DNA of 64,000 bases from Acheta domesticus (taxonomy: Eukaryota > Arthropoda > Insecta > Orthoptera > Gryllidae). The notes under the pieces are model-generated. The model ran no database searches and was not told the origin of the DNA. It saw only the letters and a list, made by a program, of their open reading frames with translations. The first letter of the stretch is position 1. Every line of letters starts with the position of its first letter. Position numbers and translations under genes: made by a program. Below, one piece after another: positions 11,761 to 23,620 of this stretch. The DNA lies in assembly GCA_031308135.1 (NCBI GenBank), contig JAHLJT010008756.1, forward strand, positions 99,784,510 through 99,848,509, read 5' to 3'.

Positions 11761-13320
11761 GCGCGGTTCGCAGTATTCACAGCGTGTGAAAAGAGGAGAA
11801 AAGGAAAGATTTTGCGTTGGCGATTAATTTATAAAAGCACGACGAAACAGGACATTTTGAATGGCTCGCGTTTCTTTTCAACGTACATTTTTAGGTGTAT
11901 TCATAAGCTCTTAAAATTATCTTCATAATCAATACTTAGTTCCTTTATAATTTCCATATTTATTGATTTTCCCTACGCCAATTTCGTCAGTTTTTTTCTA
12001 TTTCTAGCCGCTCTGGCTTACAAACATTTTGGCGTTTTTGTTGATAGTATGGTTGTTATTGTATTGTTTATTAATTAATTTGTAGCAATATTCAACCCAA
12101 TGGATTAGTTTTATTCCTCTCTATGCCATTCTCTATCACCTACAAGAAGAGGCTAAGAGGCGGACATGCCAAAGTATTTAAATGGACACACAAACATTCA
12201 CTACATTATTCATCATTCACAAGCATTATTTCTTGCTAAATAATGGTTGCATGAATCTTTTTGAGGCAGAAATATAAAAAGTCTTCATTAACTGTGAAAA
12301 TTACGTGGTATCTCGACCGGGACTATAAACGTTACTAACTGCTAAAATACGCCTTACTGTTAACTCCTGAAGTACGACCGATACGTAAATAAATCAGAGC
12401 GCTACTAACTCGTGGATCTAATATTTCAAATCGTAATGAAAAAATGAGAAAGTACATTTGATAAAAGCAGACATATTCCTCGCGGAATGCTATACAATTT
12501 GTTAGAAATCAGAGTTACGGTTAAGTCCAAACGTACTTCGGAAAAAATAAGAGAAATGTTTCTTATTGAACTAATTTTCCTGCTCTATTGACATGTTACA
12601 CAATATTACAATTTGCTTCCACAAAATAACAGACTAACGATTCTCTGCTCTTTAATTGTGATGATATATTGATTGCACAGCATCAATAAATGTTTTCAAC
12701 ATGTGGAGCGCTGCATATACAGATAGTCAATCACTACGTCATGCCACATGTTTAATAGCCAAATGATACATAATGTTTTATACATGCGTAAACTGATAAA
12801 ATAAGACTGATAATATCACGACAACTTTATGTAGTAATTTATTAAGAGACGCTGCAGTAATTACAAGCAGTGGCGCACCCACGGCGGTGGAGGGCTCATC
12901 TGGGCTCCTGGGGGGGGGGAGGGAGTTGCAGAAGCCAATGATACATTCTAAATAATTTGGCCGTTACTAACACTCTGTACTAACGAAAGTCATTAAATCA
13001 ATAAAACAATTGTTCACGTTATAAATATTAACAAAAATCAATTAATAAAATTGTATTTTGAATTCGGCATAGATAAAAATATGTAAGAAAAATTTAGTCC
13101 GGTAAACACTATACCTGTAGTCCCCCGGGAAAAGATTGGGAAAAATCCTTACTTACAAACGTTACAGAAATCGCATTCGTCTTATTATCACAATTTTATA
13201 TTGTCTTTTACAGGTAATGTTTAAATGCCAGCCTCCCATCACTTAAATTATTTTATTAAACCAAAATATTGCTGAGAATTTCGGATAAGTGACAGTTGTT
13301 TAAACTATTGCATGAGCTGC
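11761..13320. other. AT-rich spacer
   Basis: Featureless apart from a GC-rich patch at 12,868-12,925 starting cagtggcgcaccc and ending in a run of nine Gs. This resembles hAT-type terminal repeats, but no matching opposite end was found. Confidence 0.45.
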
Positions 13321-13329
13321 AACTCGAAA

Positions 13330-13900
13330 AAAGATTAAGTAGGAGAAGAGGAGAACGGGAAGGAAGGTCTGGGGCAGTGGGATGATGAGTCAGTGGGGAT
13401 GGGAGAGGTCAGGGAGGGGCAATGGGAGGGAAGCGAGATAGAGAGGGGGAAGGGGAAGGGAACGGTGGGGAGATGGTCCGTGATGACGCGTAGCTGGCAA
13501 CGCGCCCACGTCTACTGGGAAGTTAGTTGACAGCGTGTATTTACCTCCTAATAGCATGTCCTCTCTATTTGGGAGAGGGGGATAATTGCTTGAAGGAATA
13601 AGAATCGTTGCTAGGGCTTCAGCCAATGAGATATACACAGGAATAAATTTCAGTACACCATGACCATAGGGTTACATTTAAATTTCGTTCGTTTGTGAAT
13701 AATGTACACAATGCATACAGTTTTTTAATTTTAAATTGACAATACGAATTAACTGGAGGGAACTTAAACTCAAAAAAACGGAAGAGGTGAAGTGGGAGGC
13801 TGTGAGGGACCGTGGGAGTGGTAGGGGCGGTGGGGAACGGCGGTAGAGGGTGGTGGTGAGCACTAGGTAGGTGGTAACGGGGAGGGGCGTGGCTTGGTGT
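13330..13900. repeat. Two purine-biased, G-rich tracts
   Basis: The tracts at about 13,330-13,475 and 13,775-13,895 are dominated by G and A on the plus strand, with units such as gggga, gggagg and ggtgg. No fixed period is present. They flank ordinary AT-rich DNA and precede the G-rich minisatellite at 14.5 kb. Confidence 0.55.
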
Positions 13901-14239
13901 CTTTTTGAATTACTTTTGACTGGATGAAATAAAAATCTTTCTTGGATAGCTGATGAAATGCTAAAATCAATGTGTGTAAGTATTTATAAAACAGTATGAC
14001 ATGGCTCTCTCTGGAAAAACTCAAAACTCGCTCAGCCAATTTCGATATAACATTTATGGAAGAGTAGAGTATTTTTTCAGGTGCAATTTGCAACATTCCC
14101 AGCTTTTAGGATCTGTGCAAGTGAAAAGGAAAGCAACGACTTTTGACTGCTACTCATACCTTCTGCACGGCTCAACCGATGATATTTCATGAGTCACAGG
14201 TTGGCGCGGAATGTACGATCTTATCATATTATTTTGATG

Positions 14240-14764
14240 ATCGGCTACCAATGTGCAGGAGAAAGAGCAGACAAGGGCGGGTAGGGGAAGAACGGAGTTG
14301 GTTGGAGTAGTGCGGGTTGGGGTGTGGTGGGGACGGGCAGGGCGGGATGTTGCATGACAGAGCGGGATGGATCAGAGCAGTTTGAAGCTGGGAGGGGTGG
14401 TGGGATGGGGACGGGACGGGAGGGGTGGTGGGATGGGTACGGGAGGGGAGAGATGGGGATGGGAAGAGAAGGGATATAATGAGGTAGGGTGGGGTGGAGT
14501 GGAATTGGTGGTGGAGTAGGGTGGAGTGGGGTGGAGTGGGGTGGAGTGGAGTGGGGTGGAGTGGGGTGGAGTGGGGTGGGGTGGGGTGGGGTGGAGTGGG
14601 GTGGGGTGGGGTGGGGTGGGGTGAAGTGGGGTGCGGTGGGGTGAAGTGGGGTGGGGTGGGGTGAAGTGGGGTGGGGTGCGGTGGGGTGAAGTGGGGTGGG
14701 GTGAAGTGGGGTGGGGTGGGGTGGGGTGGAGTGGGGTGGGGTGGTACGGGATGGGGTGGTATGG
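14240..14764 (+). repeat. G-rich pentamer minisatellite
   Basis: From 14,483 to 14,764 the plus strand is an array of five-base units: GGGGT, GGAGT and occasional GAAGT or GCGGT. C is almost absent for about 280 bases. The preceding 14,240-14,482 is a degenerate G-rich zone with a roughly 30-bp direct repeat (ggaggggtggtgggatggg at about 14,391 and 14,421). Runs of four Gs at short spacing make G-quadruplex formation likely. The long Pro/Thr/His frames on the minus strand are a by-product. Confidence 0.9.
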
Positions 14765-16795
14765 AATACGTAAACAATATCTACATTTTTCAGTCAAAAT
14801 CAAAACTCTTTCATTGTTTGTGGATTTTTCCGAGTTCTCGGTTATCTAACGAAACAATAAAAATCTCTCATACGGACAGAGGGTACATAGTTTTCTTTCA
14901 ATTTCTGTGCGCGTTGAAAAATAGTAATACAGATTGATGGCAATAGTGTCAGATTGTATGAAATAGGAAGTTAAAATAACACAACTTAATAGTCAAGCTA
15001 AGATGGAAAAAAAATATTTTTTTGTATATCAGGAGTATAAGTCAGTATGTGTAAGATGTTCGGGGAACTGAATGTCTCAATCAGGAGCTCAGTAGTAGAG
15101 CAAATAGATATTCGAGGACACTTGAGTGCGTTTCCCGATCGGGGCAATAATTCTCTGAGCAACTAAAAAGTATTTACAAATATTTTATATAATTTAACGT
15201 AAATTATGTATTGCATTATTATTATCATTTACATTAATCGATAATTTAGAAATACAATAATTGGCATTTTATATTTAGGAAGAATGTGTACGGACCATTT
15301 GGTGGCTATCAGTCGCTAGCATTTTAACACCTCTTACATCGAAGGGAAGTTGTCTCAGTGGGCATGGTGAAAACAGTACCTCTCGTTCGTGTTTGGGCCA
15401 AATTGGTGCTCCCAATTAGACAAGTCATTGGTCCCAGGAAGTTGGATTCAAGACACTTTCCTCACTCCCGTACGCGAAGCGGCGGCAGATATCTCGCTTC
15501 CGACGAAAGGTTTCGAATAAATTTGTAGAATGGCAAAGGGGTCCACTTCCTATTATTCTTTATTGTATGATAGATTTTATATAACATCTTATTAACTTGA
15601 AGGGGAGGTACCGGCGTTACTTCAAAGGGGGTAATGATCCCCTTTTCTGTGACGTCAGTTTTCATTTGTTACATCAGTAAAATTTTCTGTGATTATTCTG
15701 CGGTATATCTGCTGCCATACCTGTCTACTGCTGGCGACAAGCTATCCAGTGATCTTCATTTTAGCCTTAGCTTTTGGTTTCCCTCCTTTCACAACATTAC
15801 AGACCGTGGGGTGGAAGGCATTAGGTCTACCTTCTTAGCGCTTTCTAGCAATGAACGGAGATGTAAGGAAAACAATTTTATATACATAACTATTCTAAAG
15901 TGAATTTTTGAACAAGTGAACTTTAAAAAATTGGTTATACAATTAGTAACTAGTTAAAAAAATACACAGAACAAGGAATATTTCTGAAGACAAAGAGTAT
16001 AAAATTAGATTTACAAACTAAAAGTGTAGTATACGTTGTTTGAATAACACTTTTTGGATGGTTTCCATTTGAGGTATTTTAAAGGTTTTATGACTGAATT
16101 GTGGGGTATTACGAATATTTCCTTGTAGCGAGCATCCATTTAATACGCTCTTTCCTAGAAAATCACTTTCCTCAAAGAAAGTGTTGAACTTGTCAAGTAA
16201 TATTTTCTTCATAGCATGATTTGTGTAAATATGTATTCAAATTAGCTTATTTCCTTCCATAATTACAAAGTTCAAGTAGTAGGAAATTAACGTTCGATTA
16301 TTGCGCGTTCTTGTGGCGGAACTCTGACAACTAGAGACCATATTTATTGACGTTACTTGCAAAACTTGGCTTTGATTCTTTCTCGACATAGATTTAGAAT
16401 TGTACACTGAACTCTGTATTTTCCCTAATATAATGAAGATTTTTTAAAACATTTAAACTAAAACAATACTTAATCTTTGAACTATATTTGAAAATTTTTC
16501 GTTTAAGTTTATTTTTGTAATTAAAAAAATGTCATTGCCCTTTTTATCAATTGCATGAAGTCCTCGTCGAATTGTAAGAAGGGCTCAAGACCTGCCGTCC
16601 TCTAATTAATTCACTTTTCAAAATACGTATGTTTTTACTTCTACTGATTAAGTGTTCTATTGAAATTACCACTTAAGAGCAAAATCATCTCTCAAATGAT
16701 CTAGATTTTAAGAAACGTTCGAAACAAGATTATCCATAAACGAATAGAAGAATAATTTGCAATAAGTACTCGCAGACCCACGCATCACTTGAATT
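14765..16795. other. AT-rich spacer
   Basis: No gene or repeat recognised. Several short frames occur by chance. Confidence 0.5.
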
Positions 16796-16799
16796 TCTG

Positions 16800-17230
16800 C
16801 GCCCCACCTCCCCCCGCGACGGCCTTCGCCCTACATAATGGATGTTCCGAGCGCTGCGTGCGCTTTGAGCTGGCGCCTAGCAGATGATAGTGGGGGGGGG
16901 AGGGAGCGGGATTTGGCTAATGCTCGGCGCCGTTGCGCTGCCTGGCGTCGAGGCCCGGCCGGCGCGGCGCGGCGCGTGAGGCGGCAGCGTCGGCTGAGCC
17001 CCTGGGCCTGGGGCGACGCAGGGGAGCGCGGACGGGCGCACCGCCGCCCGGGCCAAGGCCGACCCCACCCCGCTCCGCCCCCCCCAGCGCCCGCCATTCC
17101 TTTATGGGGCCGCGGCCCCGCCTTTATGGGGCCCAGCGCCGAGGTAAAAGCGCCCCCGCCCCCCAGGCGCCGGGCCACCGACAGAGCACCCCCGCGCCCC
17201 GCGAAGCCTCCTCGCATCTACTCACCTGCC
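16800..17230. promoter_or_regulatory. CpG island 3 with twin TTTATGGGG motifs
   Basis: A CpG-dense island. Near 17,098-17,135 it carries cctttatggggccgcggccc followed directly by cgcctttatggggccc. Two copies of CTTTATGGGGCC thus flank a palindromic ggccgcggcc core. TTTATGG is the core bound by Abd-B/Cdx-class homeodomains, so a regulatory role is plausible but not shown. Long Ala/Arg/Pro frames in several phases are compositional. Confidence 0.45.
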
Positions 17231-18101
17231 TGAGGCACGGCTGCAACTCTGCAGATGCACGCGTTCAAGTGCAAGTACAAGTCAAGTGCTGTACACATTC
17301 GGCAAGCCGTGCAGTTATTTCGCGCACAGAAAGAGAATGTGAGGCGATTCCAACGTTGGTGCTACTCACTTCTGAGTCAGTATTAGTCTACAACAATCGA
17401 TTTTTTTATTGTTTTTCTTCATACTTGCCTTTTCCCGTTTCTACGAGGTCGGCGCTACTGGAGCGGGCTCATTAGTCTACAACATTCGACAGATCTGGAA
17501 TATAATGCGGGATTTCATGTCTGACACGTACATTACCACTGAGTGCTATAGAAAGTAGAAAATCTCTACAAGGATGATAATTAACTTGCCAATTGTTACT
17601 ACTGTGTGCTGATGTGTTCATGAGACCTATTTACACCGCTTTCAAGAATTAACACTTCGTAATATTTTCATATTCATTTATCCTTTTCAGGATTTGAACC
17701 GACGTCGAAGACATGCTATTCATTGTAGCTACGAAAACTTTTGCTATCACGCGAGTACTACCGTTAGTCGATCTCTCAACAATCGGAATTGAACAAGCTA
17801 GTGTGAATAGCAAAATTATTTCTAAAAATACTTCGTCCATATTAATGTAACATGGTGCGCCCACGATTATTCACTGTTGCAGTACTCCAAATCTAGAATA
17901 GAAAATGTTAAACAACTTGCCCGAACATTTAAATAACTTTGTATATCTCGAAGGTAGTGCAGGTGTAATGAGGCATAATTAAGCCTAAAACAAACTCAAA
18001 TCTAATAATTGTTGTTGGTTTGTTTTCAAGAAAATTATCCTACGAGCTGCTTTTGCTAGCAGCTTGCTGCTTTTGCAAGCTGCTTTGCTAGCAGCAACGC
18101 T
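17231..18101. other. Spacer ending in a short hairpin
   Basis: AT-rich without recognised genes. At 18,046-18,095, units of gctgctttgctagcagc are repeated in direct and inverted form: gctagcagcttgc at 18,056-18,068 faces gcaagctgctttgctagc at 18,076-18,093. This hairpin stops seven bases before the TTAA that marks the left end of the next transposon. Confidence 0.5.
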
Positions 18102-19539
18102 TTAACCCTAGATTACGAAGGCGATCTGACAGACTACTTTGGGTAAAAATAAAGAAAACATCAATTTTAAATGAAACACTAAATTTAATTAATTGAATAT
18201 GTATGGATTTACAAAATACATTTTAAAAGTTTTTATAAATACACCTACATAATATGACTCTCTCACACACACACTTGCTTGGTGCTGTCCACACATGGCT
18301 TTTGAGAAGCGTCTGCAGTAGTACCTCGTCATGCGACCTTTGTTATGATCACCGTTGTCCCATTATGATTGCATATGTGCGGAACAACATTTAAATGCTA
18401 AGGTCCGTTCGCTCTAACTTTATTCAGCATCTAAACAAACGCACGTGGTCTTCGCTTGTTCTCATTGGCTGATGGACACCACACTCCCCTTTCGGGCGTC
18501 GTACGCTATAGGAGTTAGGTCCCTTCCAAAATTGATATATTTCCTGACTATCTGCACAAACAAAAAATACATAGAAAGCGTGAAAAAAGATGTAGGTACT
18601 TATTGTAATACTGTTTACATTATGTTTATTTCTCCGTTAGAGTTGGTAGCAAAGGTTAAATACTCTTACTTCGCTCTGCTTTAAGTTGCGTTTCAGCTTG
18701 TGCCTATCATACATGCTACTATTTCGTACATAATTCTTGTAACTTACGTGTTTCATAAAAAATATGTTTTATTATTTTTTCAAATGTAGTAGCTCAAGGA
18801 AAGAATGTACAGTTTATTTTAGAGTTAGTAGAACAAAATTATGTCAAACTGCTGTTTTCACTATTGTATTACACATCACTGTTACTTTTGGAATGTATTG
18901 TATTATGCATTGTAGTTGCAGTTATTCGATTTAGTAACTTCAGAGTAACTGAAGAGTGTTATTTTGTAACTTAAGAGAGTATGCCTTGCATAACATAACC
19001 TATGAAAAGCAATCTGATGTTTTCTGGAAATAACATTTACCAAGTTACTGCAAGCCAACGCCTTTTGCATCTGAAAATAAATCATGTTGTGCCGAAAAAG
19101 AAAAAGATGTTAATAAATCAGCCTCTCACATTTGTCAAAGTTAAATATTACACGTAAGTTGACTTTTATTTCTCATTGTTTTGAGAATTGTATAAAATAA
19201 ACGATAACATCTATGTGGCACTTAAGTTTAGGATCATTAAACGTAGTTAGGAAGATTCTAGTTAAATTGAAGTGTTTTTGCAGATTTCTCTTTAAATGGA
19301 TAGAAACATTACGAAAAGAAGAAAGATCAGCTGATCATCCCAAAGAGGTTTGGAAGAAATCTTGTTTACAGTTAATAGATTATTGTGAAGAATGTTAGTT
19401 CGTTTCAGTAATTTGTTGCTTTTGTAGTAACAAATGTTATTGTAGTAGCCAGTTGTTATTTAGTTTGTTTTAATACCAATACCATACTAATACCAATTAG
19501 TGAAAGGCACACTAAAAATACAGGATGACATGACACGTC

Positions 19540-20880
19540 TGTTAAAAGTAAAAGGGAAGCGTTTCTGGGAGGCTTGACCACTGGATTAATAGCCCCCGTC
19601 AGGAAAGGCAGACGATTAATAATAACACACATAGGAAATGAAGAGAGGTTTGTCGAAGGTGATCTTCTGCTTCTTGAATCGAAGAAATTTGGAGATTACC
19701 AATGAAGATATGAAAAGTGAACATTTACAGCAGGGGTTTACCAGTGTTCTGCCGAAACTAAAACCAAATAGCATGATCGTGATGGATAATGCTCCGTACC
19801 ACTGTGTAAGAATTCAGAAAAAACAAATATGTCTTCGCGAAAGCAAGAAATAATTGACTGGTTGTTACCAAAGGATGTAGAAGTAGATAATTCTTATATA
19901 AAAGTAGTAATTGTTAGAATGTAAGGTAATTCGTATACAAAAGATGAATTGTTATAATTAACAAAAAAGTACGGTAATGAATGTTATAAGTATAATGTAG
20001 ATACTGGGAGAGATGGCACAATGCATTAACTGATGTCACTGCAGTCCCTCTGACCGGGAGGTCCTACGTTCGAGTCCCGACGGGTACAGGAATTCCGACA
20101 CTAGCTTTTCAGCTATGTCGAATTCAGTCGCTGTCTGGAGGAGAATTCTAGCGGCCGGCTGCTCTGATCGGTAGTTTACCGTCGTTTCTCCGATCAACAC
20201 CAGGCGAATGCCGGAGCAATTCCCTAATAAACGGGCCACGGACCGCGCGCGATCTTTCCTTCCTCTTCCTTGTCATATCCTCTCCTCTTACACATACAGT
20301 TATACTAACACGCATTACACTACCACACATGTCGGAAGCTTACAGCTTGTCCCGGCTGGGGCAGTACCCCGCTGGTGGGAGATACCTGGTTGACCCCTGA
20401 AGAATTATGGAAAACCCCGTTAGTCGACGGTAGGTCGGCGCCGGATCTCGCTATCCAGCGGGGGAAAATCACCACCACCTCCTCCTCCTCCTCCTCACGA
20501 AGAAAAAATGCACTACATTTACGGGACTAATGACCTCTGTAGTTGACGCGCTCGGAATCACGAACATTCAATCAATATAATGTGGATGAAGTGGCAGGGT
20601 GGACATGTTTGACGATTGCCTCCATATCACTGGATATTAAATCCTATTGAAACCATATGGAGTCAAGTAAAAGGGTATGGTTGCAAGAAATGACACAACA
20701 TACAAATTACATTACGTTCCAACTCTGTTTGGTACGGCATTGTCTCACGACGAGAACTGGAAATCAGCCATTAGTCATACCGTCCGAGTTGAAAAGGAAA
20801 TATGGCATGCAGACATTGCATATGACACTTTAAGAGAAGAAATAAGTATTAATACGAGGGTCAGTTCTTCCACACATTGA
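19540..20880 (+). pseudogene. Degraded IS630/Tc1-type DDE transposase
   Basis: Conserved DDE_3-type landmarks can be read in order but in different frames: a block ending GRRLIITHIGNE (about 19,600-19,640), the second catalytic Asp in VMDNAPYH (about 19,779-19,802), a segment reading RKQEIIDWLLPKDVEVD (about 19,838-19,890), then, after the nested SINE, RLPPYHWILNPIETIWSQVK with the catalytic Glu at 20,649-20,651, and finally WKSAISHTVRVEKEIWHADI (about 20,760-20,820). The first catalytic Asp region (expected before 19,540) is not recognisable. There are frameshifts near 19,700, 19,835 and 20,680, an in-frame stop just before RLPPYH, and the SINE insertion at 20,003-20,575, so it cannot make an active enzyme. 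In life it would have cut and joined transposon ends in the nucleus. Confidence 0.75.
20003..20575 (+). mobile_element. tRNA-headed SINE, copy 2, with 12-bp target duplication
   Basis: This SINE is inserted inside the transposase pseudogene. It is flanked by tataatgtagat (19,991-20,002) and tataatgtggat (20,576-20,587), a 12-bp duplication with one mismatch. Removing the insert restores the transposase reading YNVDEVA before the LPPYH block. The head has an A-box-like gatggcacaatgc near 20,012 and a B-box-like cgttcgagtcc at 20,067-20,077, as expected of an RNA polymerase III promoter of tRNA origin. The body of about 450 bp is shared with three other copies. A CTC triplet run lies at 20,480-20,497. 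Confidence 0.85.
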
Positions 20881-21452
20881 GAAAATGAACATTATTCAGA
20901 CAGTGCTTTGGACGAGATTTCATCGCTACCTTGCAAGAGCACATCGTAAATGTAAGTACTGTGATATTTAAGCAAATTATCTGCATGCTTTGGCTGGTAT
21001 TTTGGGCATATTAAAGAAGTACTAGTAAAAGTAATGTGTTATGACAGTTCCGGCTGCGACACGTGCCGGCATTTGAGTATGGTCGTGGCGCGAATGGTGC
21101 AGCCAACTACGAACTACAGTGTGGAGGGATACACTCAAAATTTGTTTATATGCGGAGTGAAGTTACAGCGAACAGACATTACAAGACAAGGTATTGTATT
21201 CATTATTCACAATATTAGGCAATGTATCGCCAAAAAAACTGACGTAATTACAAAGGCGTAGTCTACTGGACGATGCATGTCGGCGTACACCGGAAATAGG
21301 CACATCCACGTGTATTACGTGTATTTCACTGGCTAGTCACACAATGAAGGTACCTAGAGTTTCAGAAATGGGGAGAGAGGGGAAGGGGTGGGGAAAGCTT
21401 TCGACACTAGTTGCGTCGTCTGACAGACGACGCCTTTGTAATCTAGGGTTAA

Positions 21453-22140
21453 TGACATGCAATCAACTCGCGTTTGACGTACGCGTCTCCACCTCTGTAA
21501 ATTCATTGTAATGAGAAAGGAACTCGATACCAATTAAACATTTAAGTTCATACAGTGAAATCTCTTCAAATTGGGTAACATTGATTTTTTGGCAATGCGT
21601 TCGATTTAGAGAGGTGTTCAAGACGGACGGGCGATGTATAATGTAGCATTTAGTTCCAGGAAAAGGTATCCGATATAGAGGAGTGTTTAAGATTTAGCAG
21701 TTCCAATCTTATGGTTTCCATTCTACAATGAAAGAAAATTGTTTAAAAACTATTCTGCTATTAGGTAGTTAGTAGTGTGTGGCATGTTAATAAATATAAA
21801 AAAATAATTACATTAAAACTTTATTATTTATAATAATAAATCTTGTATCATTCTTGCACAGGTGAATGAATTAAATAATCTCTACTTTGATTTAACGATG
21901 TTTTCAAACTTACCATCTTGTCGCATTCATGAATGTTATTCTCCTCAGAATAGTAAAAAACGTATTCATGGAATATGACGTATTTCAGGAGACCCTTTGA
22001 GGATGTTGGCCTTTGAGAAACACCGATGCAGAAAATGCGAGCACTGACACGAAGTGGATATTTCTGCAACGCTTTTCCCTCAACTCGAGTACTCATTTAG
22101 CAGCTTTTCCATGCAGAAGCGTATGTCATGCTACCCTGAA
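21453..22140. other. AT-rich spacer with a possible pogo-like terminus
   Basis: At about 21,556-21,600 the sequence acagtgaaatctcttcaaat, followed by a gttcgatttagaga block, resembles the ends of pogo/Tigger-type transposons. I could not find the opposite end. Nothing else is recognised. Confidence 0.35.
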
Positions 22141-22162
22141 TTACAAACACTAACTCATCACA

Positions 22163-22214
22163 CACTTTCTCTCTCCCTCTCTTTCTTTCTTTCTTTCTTA
22201 CACGCAAGCGCGCG

Positions 22215-22265
<51 letters not shown>

Positions 22266-22269
22266 ACAC
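22163..22269 (+). repeat. Compound microsatellite (CTTT)n then (CA)n
   Basis: A pyrimidine run with CTTT units (22,163-22,199) is followed by a short alternating CG/CA stretch and a long CA run (about 22,218-22,269). Confidence 0.9.
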
Positions 22270-23044
22270 TGAGCAGACTTGTAGATCAAGTATGAACACG
22301 AGAATAGATTTGTCATCGTATTCTTCAGTCTCAATTTTCAAGTTAGTTCAAACAAACTCGCTGTTTTAGAAGTAGTACCAGGTATAATGTGCTGCAAATA
22401 AAAATATTAATATTACACAAATTATGATGGAATTTTCGGGAAAATTCGGATGATCGTGGGTATGTAAAATGAAACAGATTCCACGAAGTTCCCTAAATTT
22501 CTTTCTGAAATGCCATCACTATGGACGGTATGTTTTGTTGTTAAAAAGCACATAGACTAGTCTTGGTGTATCATGACTGGATCCAAGGAAAATATTAAGA
22601 AATGTTTTCGGGGAAGTCAGTTTTGCGACTGAAGAGTCTTACGATTTACTAAATTTAATTTCTATTTATTTTATATATTAATCCCCTAAAGAAAAACGAT
22701 TTTCTTATAATAAAAATTTGCCATCGTCACAGGACCACATAGATTTAACTTTGTTAGATATGGATTACCCGATAGATGTGCATTACACAGATTTAAAACG
22801 AAAATGTTGAATTTGGTAGAAAATGCTGCAACAAAATCAGCAGGTGTTCATGCAATCCGCAACATTCGTTATGCTGTCCTTGAGCTATCCATAAGATGTA
22901 TTTAATATATCTGTTAATAAACATTAGAATGTTTAACCATCCACAGAGCCGGTCTGTATGATGTACCCCACTGTTCAGATTATGGCAGTTCGAAATGGGG
23001 TTCGAGTAAACGCTGTTTACACGTTTACAGCGCAATCAGTGCGG
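22270..23044. other. AT-rich spacer
   Basis: No feature recognised. Confidence 0.5.
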
Positions 23045-23620
23045 TATGGACTGGCTGCAATAACTCTGCTGCAACACCGTTACATCTTCACATCGAAGAA
23101 CGGGAAGTCCTAAGGTTCGATTCCTGACGGCGGAGGATGTGACGGAGGTGTTCCTGACGGCGGAGGACACTAGCTAGATAGCTAATTGAAATTCAGCCGC
23201 TCTCTGGAGGAGAATTGTATTAGCAGGCTGCTCTGATCGCCAATTTTCAGTGGTTTCTTCGATGAACACCAGGCAAATGCCGAAGCAGTACCTTCACAAA
23301 CGGGTCACTGACCGCGTATGATATTTCCTTCCTCTTTCTTGTTGCATCCTCATCCTTTACTTACACACACCTACATGCATATCACTCCCACATACGTCGG
23401 GAGACCAATCGGGAGCATAGAAGTTGTCCCAGTTGGGGCAGGGTTCCGCTGGGAGGAGATTCCTGGAGAGGGGAAGCTCCCTGCAAGGAGATGTGCAGAT
23501 CGGCACCGCACCTCACCATCCGGTGGGGAAGGAATACCGCCACTTCCCGAGATAAAACATTTAATTCACTAACGGGACTAATGATCATAGCAGCTGACGT
23601 GCACGGAAATATCAATTCAG
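23045..23620 (+). mobile_element. tRNA-headed SINE, copy 3
   Basis: The head is diverged but retains a good B box, aggttcgattcc, at 23,113-23,124. The body matches copies 1, 2 and 4: cagccgctctctggaggaga, accaggcaaatgccgaagca, aaacgggtcactgaccgcg, gggagaccaatcgggagc, and aacgggactaatgatcat near the 3' end. Just after the B box a 30-bp segment (ttcctgacggcggagga plus 13 bases) is duplicated in tandem at 23,121-23,150 and 23,151-23,167. No convincing target duplication was found. Confidence 0.8.

Larger units (their letters stand above)
18102..21452 (+). mobile_element. 3.3-kb DNA transposon with TTAACCCTAG ends
   Basis: The two ends form an inverted pair. The left end (18,102) reads ttaaccctagattacgaagg and the right end, read backwards from 21,452, reads ttaaccctagattacaaagg. 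Both continue into a subterminal palindrome built on TCTGACAGA, perfect at 21,413-21,433 (gcgtcgtctg-a-cagacgacgc) and degenerate near 18,121-18,137. The boundaries fit either a TTAA target duplication with CCCTAG ends (piggyBac-like) or a TA duplication with ACCCTAG ends (Tc1/mariner-like). The interior holds a broken IS630/Tc1-type transposase, which favours the TA reading, and a nested SINE. Without the SINE the element would be about 2.8 kb. Promoter and other genes were not identified. Confidence 0.65.

Noticed and set aside
12868..12925. hAT transposon end (cagtggcgcaccc followed by a G-run)
   Set aside because: Only one end was found, with no matching inverted end or eight-base duplication; kept as a remark, not an element.
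14229..14803. Pro/Thr/His-rich proteins of 143-182 residues on the minus strand
   Set aside because: They are translations of the G-rich pentamer minisatellite; overlapping frames show the same pattern.
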